Positions 41,416-52,985 of a stretch of DNA of 64,000 bases are shown here, piece after piece. The DNA comes from Fratercula arctica (taxonomy: Eukaryota > Chordata > Aves > Charadriiformes > Alcidae). The notes under the pieces were generated by a model that searched no databases, was not told where the DNA came from, and worked only from the letters and a program-made list of their open reading frames with translations. The translations under genes were made by a program, and so were the position numbers. The first letter of the stretch is position 1. Each line of letters begins with the position of its first letter. The stretch covers positions 184,782,455 to 184,846,454 of the forward strand of contig CANTUZ010000001.1 in the NCBI GenBank assembly GCA_947846985.1, read 5' to 3'.

Positions 41416-42862
41416 TTTGGCAGTCTGGTGAGGTCCCCACTGACTGGAAAAGGGGAAACATAATCCCCATTTTCAAAAAGTGAAAGAAGGATGAACCACG
41501 GAACTATAGGCCAGTCAGTCTCACTTCCGTGCCTGGTAAGATTATGGAGCAGATCCTCCTGGAGGCACTGCTGAGGCAGAAGACTAACGAAGAGCTGACT
41601 GGGTACAATCAACACGGCTTCACCAAGGGCAAATCGTGCCTGACAGACCTGGTGGCCTTCTATGAGAAGGTCACAACATCAATAGACAAGGGGAGAGCAA
41701 CTGACGTCATTTACCTGGACCTGAGCAAAGTCTTTGACACTGTCCCGCATGACATCCTGGTCTCCAAGCTGATAAAATATGGCTTTGATGGACTGACAAT
41801 TCAGTGGATAAAGAACTGGCTCGATGGCCACACCCAAAGAGTGGCTGTCAATGGGTCCATGTCCAAGTGGAGGCCAGTGAGACAAGTGGAGTCCCTCAAG
41901 GATCAGTACTGGGACCGGTCTTGTTTAACATCTTCGTCAGTGACATGGACAGTGGCATAGAGTGCACCCTCAGAAAGTTTGCCGATGACACCAACCTGAG
42001 TGGGGAGGCTGACATGCTGGAGGGAAGAGATGCCATCCAGAGGGACCTTGACAGGCTGGAGAGGTGGGCCCACGCCAACCTCATGAAGTTCAACAAGACC
42101 AAGTGCAAGGTCCTCCATCTGGGTCGGGGCAATCCCAAGCACCGATATAGGCTGGGCAGTGACTGGCTTAAGAGCAGCCCTGAAGAAAAGGACTTGGGGG
42201 TGCTGGTGGACGAGAGGCTCAACATGAGCCGTCAGTGTGCACTAGCAGCCCAGAAAGCCAATCGTATCCTGGCCTGCATCAGGAGAAGCGTGGCCAGTAG
42301 GTCAAGGGAGGTGATTCTCCCCCTCTACTCCACTCTCATGAGACCCCACCTGGAGTACTGCATCCAATTCTGGAGCCACTACTACAAGAGAGATATGGAT
42401 GTGCTGGAACGTGTCCAGAGAAGGGCCACAAGGATGATCAGAGGGCTGGAGCACCTCTCCTATGAGGACAGGCTGAGAGAGTTGGGGTTGTTCAGTCTGG
42501 AGAAAAGAAGGCTCTGAGGAGACCTTATAGTGGCCTACCAGTATCTTAAGGGGGCCTACAGGAAAGCTGGTGAGGGACTTTTTAGGATGTCGGGTAATGG
42601 TAGGACTAGAGGGAATGGATTAAAACTAGAGATGGGACGATTCAGACTGGATGTTAGGAAGAAGTTCTTCACCATGAGGGTGGTGAGACACTGGAACAGG
42701 TTGCCCAGAGAGGTGGTGGAAGCCCCATCCCTGGAAGTTTTTAAGGCCTGAGTAACCTGATCTAGCGGGAGATGTCCCTGCCCATGGCAGGGGGGTTGGA
42801 ACTAGATGATCTTTAAGGTCCCTTCCAACCCTAACAATTCTACGATTTTATGATCCTATGAT
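41416..42862 (+). mobile_element. CR1 LINE, 1.45 kb, best preserved copy
   Basis: This 5'-truncated CR1 begins inside the reverse transcriptase (SGEVPTDWK) and runs through the ORF2 end to a complete 3' tail with CCCTTCCAACC and three decayed octamers of the ATTCTATG family. It is antisense to IMMP2L. Compared with the other copies it carries few disabling changes, so it is probably among the younger insertions here. A 15-A run lies 26 bp upstream of the start and may be unrelated. No target-site duplication was seen, as is usual for CR1. Confidence 0.96.
41421..42751 (+). pseudogene. CR1 ORF2 reverse transcriptase, nearly continuous, three disabling changes
   Basis: Reverse transcriptase that copies CR1 RNA at the target site. 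In order: [29 protein letters not shown]; motif [18 protein letters not shown] with both Asp kept; [35 protein letters not shown]; the catalytic [10 protein letters not shown] with both Asp kept; [13 protein letters not shown]; then the ORF2 tail ([14 protein letters not shown] and [19 protein letters not shown]). The breaks are a TGA at 41481-41483 (Gly-type codon in relatives), a GA duplication at about 41879-41882 that shifts the frame by two, and a TGA at 42515-42517 where relatives have Arg. Past the second stop the same frame runs on to 42751. The domains before motif 0, including the endonuclease, are missing. Confidence 0.93.
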
Positions 42863-43220
42863 TTGAGGAAAATCCTTCTTTTCTGCCCAGGCTGAACTTT
42901 AAATATGGCCAAGTTAGGAAGATTCATGCTACCTCGTATACTTTCCAAACTATTCCTTTTAGAAGAGAGGGAATAGAGATAAAGGTTTGCAAAAAAACGT
43001 TTGCACAATCATCTGAAATGAAATTCGATACACTTTGTAATCCTCTGAGAGAATGCAACAATAGAAAAGTGGTACTACAGTAGATAGATTTACCATTTTT
43101 CTACTCGATAAATGTATCTCTGGCAACATTAACACATGAGACAGCAAACTGACAAAATTTTGCTGTCCTATGTCCTAAATAGGACAGTTTACTGGCAAAA
43201 TAAAAATTGCCTTCATAGAT
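42863..43220. other. Intronic spacer between CR1 elements
   Basis: AT-rich, nothing recognisable. Confidence 0.6.
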
Positions 43221-43370
43221 GGACAGAATCATATGGGTAGGAAGGGACATCTGGAGGTCATCTGGTCCAACCTCCAACTTGAAGCAGGGCCAACTCAGGT
43301 TGCTCAGTCCTTGTCCAGTCAGAATTTTTTTACTATCTCCAAGAATGAAGATCTTACAAACTTTCTGGAT
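43221..43370 (-). mobile_element. CR1 LINE 3' tail fragment, decayed
   Basis: On the plus strand it reads ACAGAATCATATGGGTAGGA, then GGAAGGGACATCTGGAGGTC and CCAACCTCCAACTTGAAGCA. This is a diverged reverse complement of the CR1 3' end, closest in form to the 15890-16058 fragment. Limits are approximate. It has the same sense as IMMP2L. Confidence 0.88.
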
Positions 43371-46300
43371 AATAATAACAGGCAGATAATAATCTCCTAT
43401 AATTCTGAAAACTAAAATTTAGAACTTTATTTTTGTAATCAGTGACTCAGTTTTGACAACGTTCCATGCCCAAGGAAGTAAAAATAGAAAGAAATACAAA
43501 CATTTAATGAATTTTTAAATCATGTCCTGGCAAGTCTTAACATGAATACCAGCATGAATCAGAATTCCCTATACAACCATAAAAAAGTCAGCAAAGATTT
43601 CTTTGTTCCTTGTTTCCATTATAATTTATGAGATTCTATATAGACATTATAATACTATAAATTCCGTAGAGTGATTATCCAGTATATGGGTATTTCAAGC
43701 TTTTACTTGAGAGAAACAGAATTGTAAGGAAAGGTGTACAGGGTTCAGTAAATGATTATATTTGAATGCAGAGCAGTTCAAAGTAGTTAATTACAAATGA
43801 TGGTATGAACCTGACAGCTCTCTGATCTCTTCTAATATTTCATTAAATCAATCTAACATTGTTTCAACTTTTATTATTCCTGGTTTATGTCAATGTAAGT
43901 GATGTCAAAAACAGGCGTAGGCTGTTCAGCCTCCCATTCTTTCCAATGTAGTTGGAAATATCCACCAAATATTTGGATTAATAATTTATTGTGCTTGAGT
44001 GCATAACATAAATCCTGTTCCATAAGCAGGATGACTGAAGCTTTATTAATGCTAAATAACAGTAACACTTCCAAGTACAATAACAGAGAATATTAGGTAG
44101 AATGCAGAAAATGTTTAAGATTTGACATACCTAAGACAAGAAAACCCCAAACTTTCTGCTCCTTTACAAGTCCTTATGAGCATTCCATTCCTAAGAAATA
44201 GAGTGGACTTACTTGAGAGCTTTTAGTCACATGATGATAGACAGGCTGCTTGAAAGATTAATTTTTATGCATTGGTTTAGACTGCAGTCAGGCTAAATAT
44301 TTTACTTTCCAAGAGAATTAGGACAGCCATAGAGGACTTTTTATTCCCTATACTGCAAATTCAGTTAGTCATGATAATTTAATGGACAGTGAGGCCACAC
44401 AATCTTATTACTGAGGCTCCCCTTCAGCAGCTCCTGGAGTGAATTGTCATTCTCAATAGACAAGCCACCATCCCAATTTGCATCTCACATATAATATTCT
44501 CTCAAAAGGGACAAGCGTATTTACCCTTCGAGGTTTATTTATCAACAGTCATAACACATAATATCCTATCCGGTTTATTCATCATAGACTTTTACAAGTT
44601 CAAACTGTGCATGCATGCTATTTACTACTATAACTTCATGCTCCATATACAAAGGTTTTTTTTCTGATTGTAAACAATTTTACCTATTTCGTTTCTGCCA
44701 GTGGCCAGGGATAAATATTATGGAATGTCATTGATTGCATATTTGCATTATACATCCTGTTTAATCACAGTTTCATTTCTTCTTTAATACCCAAGAAAGA
44801 AGTGGAAATGTCATCGATCCCGTAAGAGTCGTGCTACTCTCCAAGGCTACATTTATACAACAGAGTACAGGTGCAAGTATTGGTCACACAAAAAGAAAGC
44901 AGAAGAACCTGCAACACTAGCTAGAAAACTGATGCATCCAAGTCCCCAGGTTTCACCAACTACATTTTCGTCACTGTTGTCCTCACGTTAACTTTATGTG
45001 TGTAAGCACAGATAGGTGTTTTTTTACTGAAATCACACTTTTGTTTTGCAATGCTTGACTGCCTCCTCTTGACTTTGGCCTAAACTAAGAAAAATAGGGT
45101 TGCTATTGAAGCTATTTGTCTTAAGCCTCTCCAAATGGCTGGTTGGAGTATGGGGACACAAACAGGGTCACCCAGTATTTCGAGACCTGGCAGAATTCTC
45201 TGTGGAAAGAGTGTGCCCTGCCTACATACCTTACTGTGCAATTTTGTCACGATGCTGCTCAGCGCACTGCTGGGAGCTGTTAAAGTTTTCCCACCTTTTG
45301 CCTTACAGGCTGCTCCATTTCAGGGGGATATGTGATTCTTGCACTAGTTTATAGCTCAGAAATGAAAGCTTCAGCAGATGGCAAGATCATCACCAAGATG
45401 ATGTGCACTTGTAGGACATGTGGCATTTTTTGTTTGCTGTTACGCAAGTAATCCAGAACTGCAGAAAGATACCTGCTTCTTCCTCCAACTGTCCTCTGAA
45501 CCTCTCTTAGAAGAAGACAGAACATATGAAGCAGGGCTATTCTCACAGTCTGCAGAACTCTTGGTTCAAATATTTCCTTTACCAGCAGACACACACCGAA
45601 CTTCACTAAAAGTGTCTTATTTCAGTTCACCTTACTGTCTAACGAATTTTTCATATTTTCTGGTTCTGACCACTTGTATTCACTAACAGTAGTTACAGAG
45701 AGAAATACTGGACCAGTTTAAGAAAATAATTATAATAGACCACACTTCACTACTGTTATTAATTGAATTTGCCTATTGAGGGTTAACAGTTAAGCCATTT
45801 CTGTCTTATATCTGAGGGAGATGATGGTAGCCTTTGAAAAGCAAAATATTCACTTATTTTGAATGTCATTGCAGCCTATAGAGTTTTCTAGTCACAGTCT
45901 GCCGGTTTGGGCTGCTGAAAGAAAAGATAGCTAAACAGATAAGAATGTTTTCAGACAGTTTATTGCATGAACTTTCAGAACAGAATTGCTTACATGGACA
46001 ATCATAAATGGTAACTGAAAGCCATTTATTCATTTGAAACTTATGAATGTAAAACTTCTGTTAAACAAAAAGTCAGGCTCAGGTTCAACAGGATTTAGTT
46101 TTGAGATTAAACACATTAAAAGGTAGATGCATTTTTAATAAGAGGACTAGGATACGGACCTGGATGAGCCAAAAACCATGTTTTATGACAAGGTACCCAC
46201 CCTACCTGTGTCTCAGGTTTCCCAGGAAGACAAGCAGGATAATAGCCTTTTTGCCCTTACACTGGATTGTGAAGCTTAACTCATAAAGAGTCTTATCCAA

Positions 46301-46550
46301 AGCCATTAAAGCCAATAGAAATCTCTCATTGACTTTAATGAGCTTTTGTTCAGGTCCTTTACAAGACAGCTGAAAGACTGCAATTGACTTCAAGCCCTAA
46401 TTTTATAAAGCTCTTTCATATCCTGTGCTTGGAGGCATTTGGAAACATAGAAATGTAGTAATAGAAGTATTATATTTACCAAACAAATCCTCAGATGATA
46501 AAATTGAATTTTTTTTTTTTATTATTTTTTTAACTCTGAGAGCGCTATTC

Positions 46551-46616
46551 AGTGCATGTGTATATACACATTCCTGTACGTCCAGGAATGTATATATATC
46601 AGTTATTGCATGCACT
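46551..46616. other. 66-nt two-part hairpin
   Basis: The inner arms 46561-46576 and 46583-46598 pair at 15 of 16 positions around a six-base loop. An outer stem (AGTGCATG at 46551-46558 with CATGCACT at 46609-46616) pairs perfectly over 8 bp after an asymmetric internal loop. It is precursor-like in shape; function and strand are unknown. Confidence 0.75.
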
Positions 46617-47429
46617 TATTAATGACTGTTCCTCAGACACCCTTACACATTGGTTGCATAATCATCTCTGCACTGCTGGATGCCAACTCTACACATTTGA
46701 TCTGGGCAAAGTACAATTTATAATGACTTTTCGCTTGATTTAGCCAGAGCGTCAGATCCAGAATATAAATTGTCACTTTATTTTTAAGCTTGTATTGTCC
46801 TGGTTGTGTAAACAAAGACAATAAGTGATCTGGCATAAAGTTAACCATCAGGTTAAACCTTCAAAATCTTTAAGAAATTTAAAGCAGCAGAGTTTTATAC
46901 CTGATCAATTCTTTATAATGTGTGTCCTGCATTTCTGATCTAGGAAAGAAGAATTGCCAGGAACGGTAATGTTATCTTTCCTACGCTGTCAAACTACATA
47001 GCAAAAAGGCCCACCAAAACAGGAAAATTACCAGAATTGAAAACAAAAGGAGAAACTTTAAAAAGTGGCATCATAATTTTATAAGCTCTTCATTATTATA
47101 TTCCTGTAGTATGCCAATTAAAGAATGGTAAGCTAATATCGTAAAAGCTTGACTTCATTCTATAAGAATTTGAAAACAATAACAGCTAATTGAGTAGAAA
47201 TCTCTATTTTAGCCCAGGTAATTGAAATGAATTTCCAGCAAGATATAAATTTTTATCCCCTTAAGTAACAGTACAAAGATGCAAGTTCTCTGAATATTAT
47301 TGGCTTCTATTCAAAACAGCTATTTTCAGCATTATGAATGGCTGACATGATGTATTTCCAAACCTGAAACACAGCAGTATCAAAGCAATAGTTTTATATA
47401 ACACCTGCCATTCTGTATTTCACAAAGCC

Positions 47430-47450
47430 TTTTTTTTTTTTTTTTTTTTT
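47430..47450. repeat. Poly-T run (21 T)
   Basis: An uninterrupted T tract, with no retrotransposed sequence recognised beside it. Confidence 0.95.
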
Positions 47451-49849
47451 AAAGACAACATACAATAACCCTACACTACTTAATTTAGTCCAATACTCTG
47501 GAAAGGTAAGCAATATTTAAGATTTGATCAGACAGAGAATTAACAGCATTTTGAATTCAGCGCTACCCACAGATGTTCTGTTATTTTTGTAATATGAGTT
47601 AAGGTATTAATTTTATTCAAAGACACGACTAAGCAGTAAGGAAATATTAAATCCTTACAAAATTTAGTTAGAACATTTTCATTTTATTTACACACTTCAG
47701 GAAAATGCCTCTCTGTGTCTTAACATTCTAATTTCAGTCCTATAAAAACCATGCAAAACAAGAGATGATATAATTTATTCTATAATATTTTTATGAACTA
47801 AGTAAAGATAATTTAATCTCCCAAGGCTTTACATTTTAGAAATTAATATCTCTCCAAAGGTGCATCTAATTTAGAACTTGATTGGTATCAGGGTTTTTGC
47901 TTTATCAACCTAACCCATTAGGCCATTACACATATTGTTATTCTCCAAGAGAAAAAATGATTCCAACATCTGTTCTCAATCTGTTTTTCCATAATTTCCT
48001 TTTATGCCCCATGTAACTCATTAAACTCATCTACAAAGCATTACTGTGTCTGACTGGCTACACTACAGCCTTTCTACTGTAAGACTGCATGAATATTGAA
48101 AAAAATGGTAGCCTACAACATAATCCACTTTAAAAATACACTATTTTTACCGAATCTTTTGATACAAGAAAATATATCTGATTTCACAAATCAGAATTGT
48201 GACACGCGTAACATTTAACCTAATCTCTTAAGTGACCTACGTTCTAACAAAATGAGAAAAATGGGTTCATGTCTTACCATTGTGCAGTCTCTTCCTTACG
48301 ACTCCTGCAGTCTTATGAGACAAAAAGTGTTTAAGTTAAGAAGAACATACGTTCTGAATGGTTTGAAGAGAGTGATTTTAACATTTTAATTCACTTGTGC
48401 AAGTGATCTCAAGAGTATAGCAAACAGAGGGATAGAAAGCATCTCAGTAACCTAAAATCTAACACGTAGAATGGAAAAGAACCTGGAGTCCAGTGTGTCA
48501 TTCTAAATACACCTTCCATTTTCTTCTGCAGATGAAAATTTTCAATATGTTATTATTCTCAAACTAGTTTCCAGCCCTGTGATCTCTTCTGCCCCCTTTT
48601 GCTGGTATTCAACGATTTCTACTCTAATTTAATTCCAGAGGAAAATACCTATTTACACTTGACCTGCCCATAACGTCATTCTTCCTGCAGAAGCACGAAT
48701 TCACTGTCAAAAACTGTCTTACTAGCTCCCAAAAGATGCCACTTCTGTGAGAAAAGAGACATACTACCCAATGTTAGTTAGCAGCTGATGACTAATGTGA
48801 GGTCAAAGCCTAGTGAAGGTGATTTTCTAATATTTATAAACATCAGTGAATTGCGTAAAAAATTGAGGGCATTTAGATTTACCCCAACGTGCTATCTTGT
48901 ATGAAAGCTGCACGGTGCCAACCTTGAGGATTTTAACCTTGTATTAATTTCTGTGTGAGCTGCTGTAAATCTGAAACCAATGCCCAACTGCTGAAGTTTC
49001 CTTATGCTCTGAGTCTACATTGGCAATATATTTGTAAGTGAAAAGAAGATTAGTGGCTTTATGAGTAAGATCTATCTTGGGAACAGAGAGCGAGAGAGAC
49101 AAGGAAAAGCCTTCTAAGAGAGAAAAGAGATACCTGCACAGGACAGACTGAATTAAATCCTGCTGGAAATAACCTCTAAAACCAGATGTTAGCAATCTTA
49201 GACGACAGTAGCAGGAAAATAATAGTGAAAAATAGCAAGAAATACAAGCACAAATAAAAGTGATACAAAGCAAAAGAGAGGCAATGACATTACATACTCC
49301 AAACCAGACAATAGGCCTTTTTTGCATTTTTTCCAGAGAACAAATTATTTCAAGTTAATAATTGGGCTAAACTTCCAGAAGCCAGAAAAACTCATAAGGT
49401 CCTTGCTGTCGTTGATTCAATTAGGAGCAGTGGGGCAACTTCTATGTGAAATAGGTATGAAATGCACAAGGGTGGAGAAATCTAGCCTTGACAACTTCCC
49501 TGTGACAACCAGTGGGTTTTTTTATAGTATTAGAAGAGCATTCTCTCTTAAAGACACATGTCAAAAAACTGTATATGGAATAGAGCAAAAAGGATTTGTA
49601 TTTCCGCAGCAGGATGCACAGTTTACACAATTATTTCCTGCATGCTAGATTAAGTTAAAACAAGAACAGGAATCCACACAAAGTGTTACAAAACCAAAAC
49701 CAAACCAAAACTGGAGTGCAGAGAAAGAGTTTACTGTCTTCCTGATGAACAGATGCACACTTTTACCAGTCAAGAAACAGACGTTTCAGGTTATGTTTTG
49801 TCATTATTCAATATGAAAATGGCCCTTTAGAAAGAAAATTTAAATATTT

Positions 49850-49859
49850 GGGGGGGGGG
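49850..49859. repeat. Ten-G homopolymer
   Basis: Ten consecutive G in an AT-rich context. It is a possible sequencing-length artefact or variable site. Confidence 0.9.
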
Positions 49860-50321
49860 AAGTTTTGAAATATCCCTGCTGTCCTCCACAGAGCAGTTTA
49901 ACAGTTAACACTTACTAAGCACGGTTATGCCTTCCTAATTCTTTATCCCAGCACTGGCTCTAAAGCAAGACTGAACTCCTGGGAGGGAACCATTCCAAAT
50001 TACATCAGCTGGCAACTTGTCCTCGGGGAGCATCTGTCAGGTACGGGGAGCTGGCTCGCCCTCTAGCTACTTCTGTGGTACATCCCTCCAAATTTAAAAT
50101 CTCCACCACTTCTTCCACGCGGGGGAATTAAAAAGAGTCTTTTTGTAATAGTTAAGAGCAAACTCAATCACTGCTGACCAAGATATTTTGTACAATCGAA
50201 TAATTCTTACAAAAATAATAAAAACACAATTACAAGCACTTCATACTTGCTGTGTTGCACAAATGACTCAGGATCCACGTGCTTCTTTTCAGTTGCAAAG
50301 TGCAAATGATACACAGTGAAT

Positions 50322-50704
50322 TGACTAGAGAAGAGAAGGCTCCAGGAAGACCTCATAGCGGCCTTCCAGTACCTGAAGGGGGCCCACAGGAAGGATGGGG
50401 AGGGACTCTTTATCAGGGAGTGTAATGATAGGACACGGGGTAACAGCCTCGAACTGAAAGAGGGTAAATTTAGATTGGATACCAGGAAGAAATTCTTTAC
50501 TGTGAGGCTGGTGAGACACTGGAACAGGCTGCCCAGGGAAGTTGTCAATGCCCATCCCTGGAAGTGTTCAAGGCCAGGCTGGATGGGGCTTTGAGCAGCC
50601 TGTTCCAGTGGGAGGTGTCCCTGCCCATAGCAGGGGGTTTGGAACTAGATGATCTTTAAGGTCCCTTCCAACCCGAACCGTTCTGTGATTCTGTGATTCT
50701 GTGT
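50322..50704 (+). mobile_element. CR1 LINE 3' fragment abutting the IMMP2L splice donor
   Basis: A 5'-truncated CR1 starting within the ORF2 tail (GAGAAGAGAAGGCTCCAGGA) and ending with CCCTTCCAACCC and three TTCTGTGA-type octamers. In its own sense it codes AAFQYLKGAHRKDGEGLF-like and [14 protein letters not shown] tail segments. It is antisense to IMMP2L. Its terminal octamers stop within a few bases of the GTAAGT donor at 50706-50711, so the first roughly 380 bp of the downstream intron are CR1 sequence. The subfamily is the same as the elements ending at 3609 and 42862. Confidence 0.96.
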
Positions 50705-50705
50705 G

Positions 50706-50711
50706 ACTTAC
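50706..50711 (-). other. IMMP2L: 5' splice site (donor) of the IMMP2L exon
   Basis: On the minus strand the exon end CCG is followed by GTAAGT, a consensus U2-type donor. From about intron position +8 the sequence is already CR1 tail repeat, so almost the whole donor flank beyond the consensus hexamer is transposon-derived. Confidence 0.9.
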
Positions 50712-50814
50712 CGGGCCAAAAGCATTGCTGTCAAAGCTGTGTCCATGGTGGTCACCTTCCACCCAAATATGCCCATGTGGAACTTTCACATACTTCTTTT
50801 TGTATCCAATGGTT
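50712..50814 (-). CDS. IMMP2L: IMMP2L exon, mitochondrial inner membrane peptidase subunit 2 (partial gene, one internal exon)
   Basis: This exon encodes 34 whole codons plus the last base of a split Arg codon. The peptide starts [20 protein letters not shown] and ends [17 protein letters not shown] recognise it as the C-terminal part of the catalytic domain of IMMP2L, about residues 103-136 of the 175-residue human protein. It contains the conserved signal-peptidase family box with the GD and SxDS motif. IMMP2L is a type I signal-peptidase-like serine/lysine protease that removes presequences from intermembrane-space proteins such as cytochrome c1; the nucleophilic Ser and the general-base Lys lie in earlier exons, not here. 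Borders are set by an AG acceptor and a GTAAGT donor on the minus strand. The exon ends on a codon boundary (GGC CCG). Differences from human are conservative (for example Ser to Ala in the DSNxFG stretch), so the exon looks under selection. The next coding exon would lie below position 1. Confidence 0.95.
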
Positions 50815-50847
50815 CTAAAAAGAATTGCAAAAATAGCTAATCAGTTT
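50815..50847 (-). other. IMMP2L: 3' splice site region (acceptor, branch site) of the IMMP2L exon
   Basis: On the minus strand the exon is preceded by a T-rich stretch ending TTCTTTTTAG. An AACTGAT sequence (50840-50846) places a plausible branch adenosine at about 50841, some 27 bases before the exon, which is a usual distance. The branch assignment is inference; the AG and T-rich tract are seen directly. Confidence 0.8.
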
Positions 50848-52968
50848 TAAAAAAAAATCTACAATGTTTTGTTAGGAAAATTCATACATTTATTGTTTTG
50901 GAATTTGACCTTGCATACCATCCAACAGTTGGTTAAAAAAACCTGCACTGAAATCCTTTAGACTTCAAGAGGCTACTCAAATGAAAATACACAAGAATTT
51001 TGCCTAAGTTAGTTGCACTATCAGGGCCTGTTTACTGCGTTACTATGGCACAAATCACATGACAACAGTGAACAAGAGACTTTTTAGTTAGATATAATTA
51101 AGGGATTCTTATGTCCATCTCTGTAGTAACAATTCTTTGAACCATCAGATTTTATCTTGGGTAAATGCCAGCAGACGTAAATGCAGGTATATGCAGTCAC
51201 ATTTTTCTTCAGGGGTAGTGTTAGGTACTCATCAAAAGTAGCCTGGCATATCTGAACTGGCCTCAGATTCCGAGCTTGGATTCTTGTAATGCTTATGTCC
51301 TGGGGGTAGGATTTCTTCAGCTGTAACAAGCTAAACAGGATAAACTTAAAGGAAACCCCTAAGAGAAGGCCAAGTGCTGCAAAAAATGACATTGATGACT
51401 GAAATTCATACTGAAGCAGTGCCTCAGCATGCCCTGATATTTCAAAAATTACAAACTACAGATGAGTCCTAAAGCTGAGGTGCAGACTATGCAAAATTCC
51501 TGTATTTAGTTCCCGAGTAGCTGTCATTTTCACAATTCCAGTCTGCCTTCTACCATATACTTTTGCTTTCTTTCAGATGGGATATGTTATTCTGCAGTCA
51601 TTCATGCAGGGAGGTGATTTTACCATGCACAACAAATTACTACCATGATGAAGAATTTACAGACATGACTACTGATAGTGATACCTCTTATTTTGTTTTG
51701 GGTAAACAAGTCTGTCCATAGACAAAAAGAGACTTTTGATCTATTTTGTTGCCTCCAGCTGCTCATCACTTTTCAATGTCTGAAAGACATGCCCCCAGAG
51801 CAGGAGGCAGAAGGAGCACACTCTAAAACTAAAGAAAATCAACTGAAGAGTGAAAATCACCTTAACCATAAGTTTCAGCTGAACCGTGCAACAGCACTGA
51901 TCTGGGATGTTCACAAGTCAAAATGAGAAAACTGGTTCTGATGAGGTTTGTTTGGATTGAGGGGCTTGTGGATGTGAGGATATTATAAGGGCAAGATAAT
52001 GAATAATCTGGAGACCATGAAATATTAGATGAATAAGGAATCCTCAAAAGTGCATTTTATTAACTTTATTTGACTTTTTTAGTCAAATGAAAATAATAAC
52101 TATTCACTTTGCAAGTCACAAAATCCAACCAGTGCTTTTTCAAGCGGCTTCTGGGGCAGATGAAAGGATGAGGGTGCAAGAAGTATATTCTAATAGAAGT
52201 TCTACCTGTGCTTTCACTGGAAGCTGAAAAAATAATAGCCTATTTATAGAGAAAAAAAAAGACTCTGATTTGCATCTTTCTTTATAGCAGTTTCATATTA
52301 CACAGTTTTCAAGACTGAAACATTTGAAACAAAAATACAAAACTGTCCTGAGTTGGTAAATATATGATTTCTTAAACACAAAGACTAGTTCCGTAATAAT
52401 TTAGTTATGTTAAAAGAACATTTTATTACTATGTAATTCCTTCTTTTTTTTTAAGAAATATGGCATAGTTTGGACAATAAAATTATTTATGTTTTGAGAT
52501 TCCATAATGCTTTGTCTCACTGATAATTTCTTTTATAAAGCACCATATGAGGCTATATTTTACTAGAAACATGTTTTAAGATAGAGGTTCAGAGAAGTTG
52601 TCCATTAATTCTGTTCTGTCTGATTAGACGGTCTGAAACTTATTAAATTAATATCTTTCATCAGTGATAAAGGCAAACAATAGCTCAAAAAATATTTAAT
52701 TTTCTCTTCCATTCATCTTCCTGAATATAGAAGAGTAGATTGTCATAAAGTTTCGTACCTTTACAAACTCTATGCACAAGACTGAAAATTTCACCCAGAA
52801 GGGTGCAAGGATTTGAAAGTTAATTCTGCTGACATGTTTACCGCATAAATGTCAGGAAAATTATATGCCAGTCAGTGACTTCATCTCAGACCAGACACAA
52901 TCCCATACCCCCAAATAATCTCCTCCTTTATTATGATTAGGAAATCACTAACAGGAAGGGAAAAAAGG

Positions 52969-52985
52969 AAAAAAAAAAAAAAAAA
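52969..52985. repeat. Poly-A run (17 A)
   Basis: A homopolymer in an A-rich stretch, not tied to a recognisable retroelement. Confidence 0.9.

Larger units (their letters stand above)
43371..50321. other. IMMP2L intron, no gene seen
   Basis: AT-rich intron with the hairpin at 46551-46616, a 21-T run at 47430-47450, a ten-G run at 49850-49859 and a GC-richer patch at about 49965-50130. A 127-codon minus frame (48944-49327) shows no recognisable domain. Confidence 0.6.

Noticed and set aside
41896..42225. Minus-strand frames opposite the 41.4-kb CR1
   Set aside because: Antisense shadows of ORF2, rich in Ser and Leu as expected from the complementary strand.
48944..49327. 127-codon minus-strand open frame with a hydrophobic N-terminal half
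   Set aside because: Hydrophobicity comes from T-rich codons; a serine-leucine repeat comes from a GA/CT low-complexity stretch; no family recognised.
49965..50130. GC-richer patch close to the exon considered as a CpG-island promoter
   Set aside because: Few CpG sites, short, and no transcription-start features; likely just local composition.
1..50711. Search for the last coding exon of IMMP2L downstream of the recognised exon
   Set aside because: Reading for the expected VSLGLLHAHATHILWPP-like peptide on the minus strand found nothing convincing; it presumably lies beyond the window.
51084..51392. 102-codon minus-strand frame near the IMMP2L exon, considered as an extra exon or pseudogene
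   Set aside because: The protein is not recognised and is unrelated to signal peptidases; no paired splice sites were evident.
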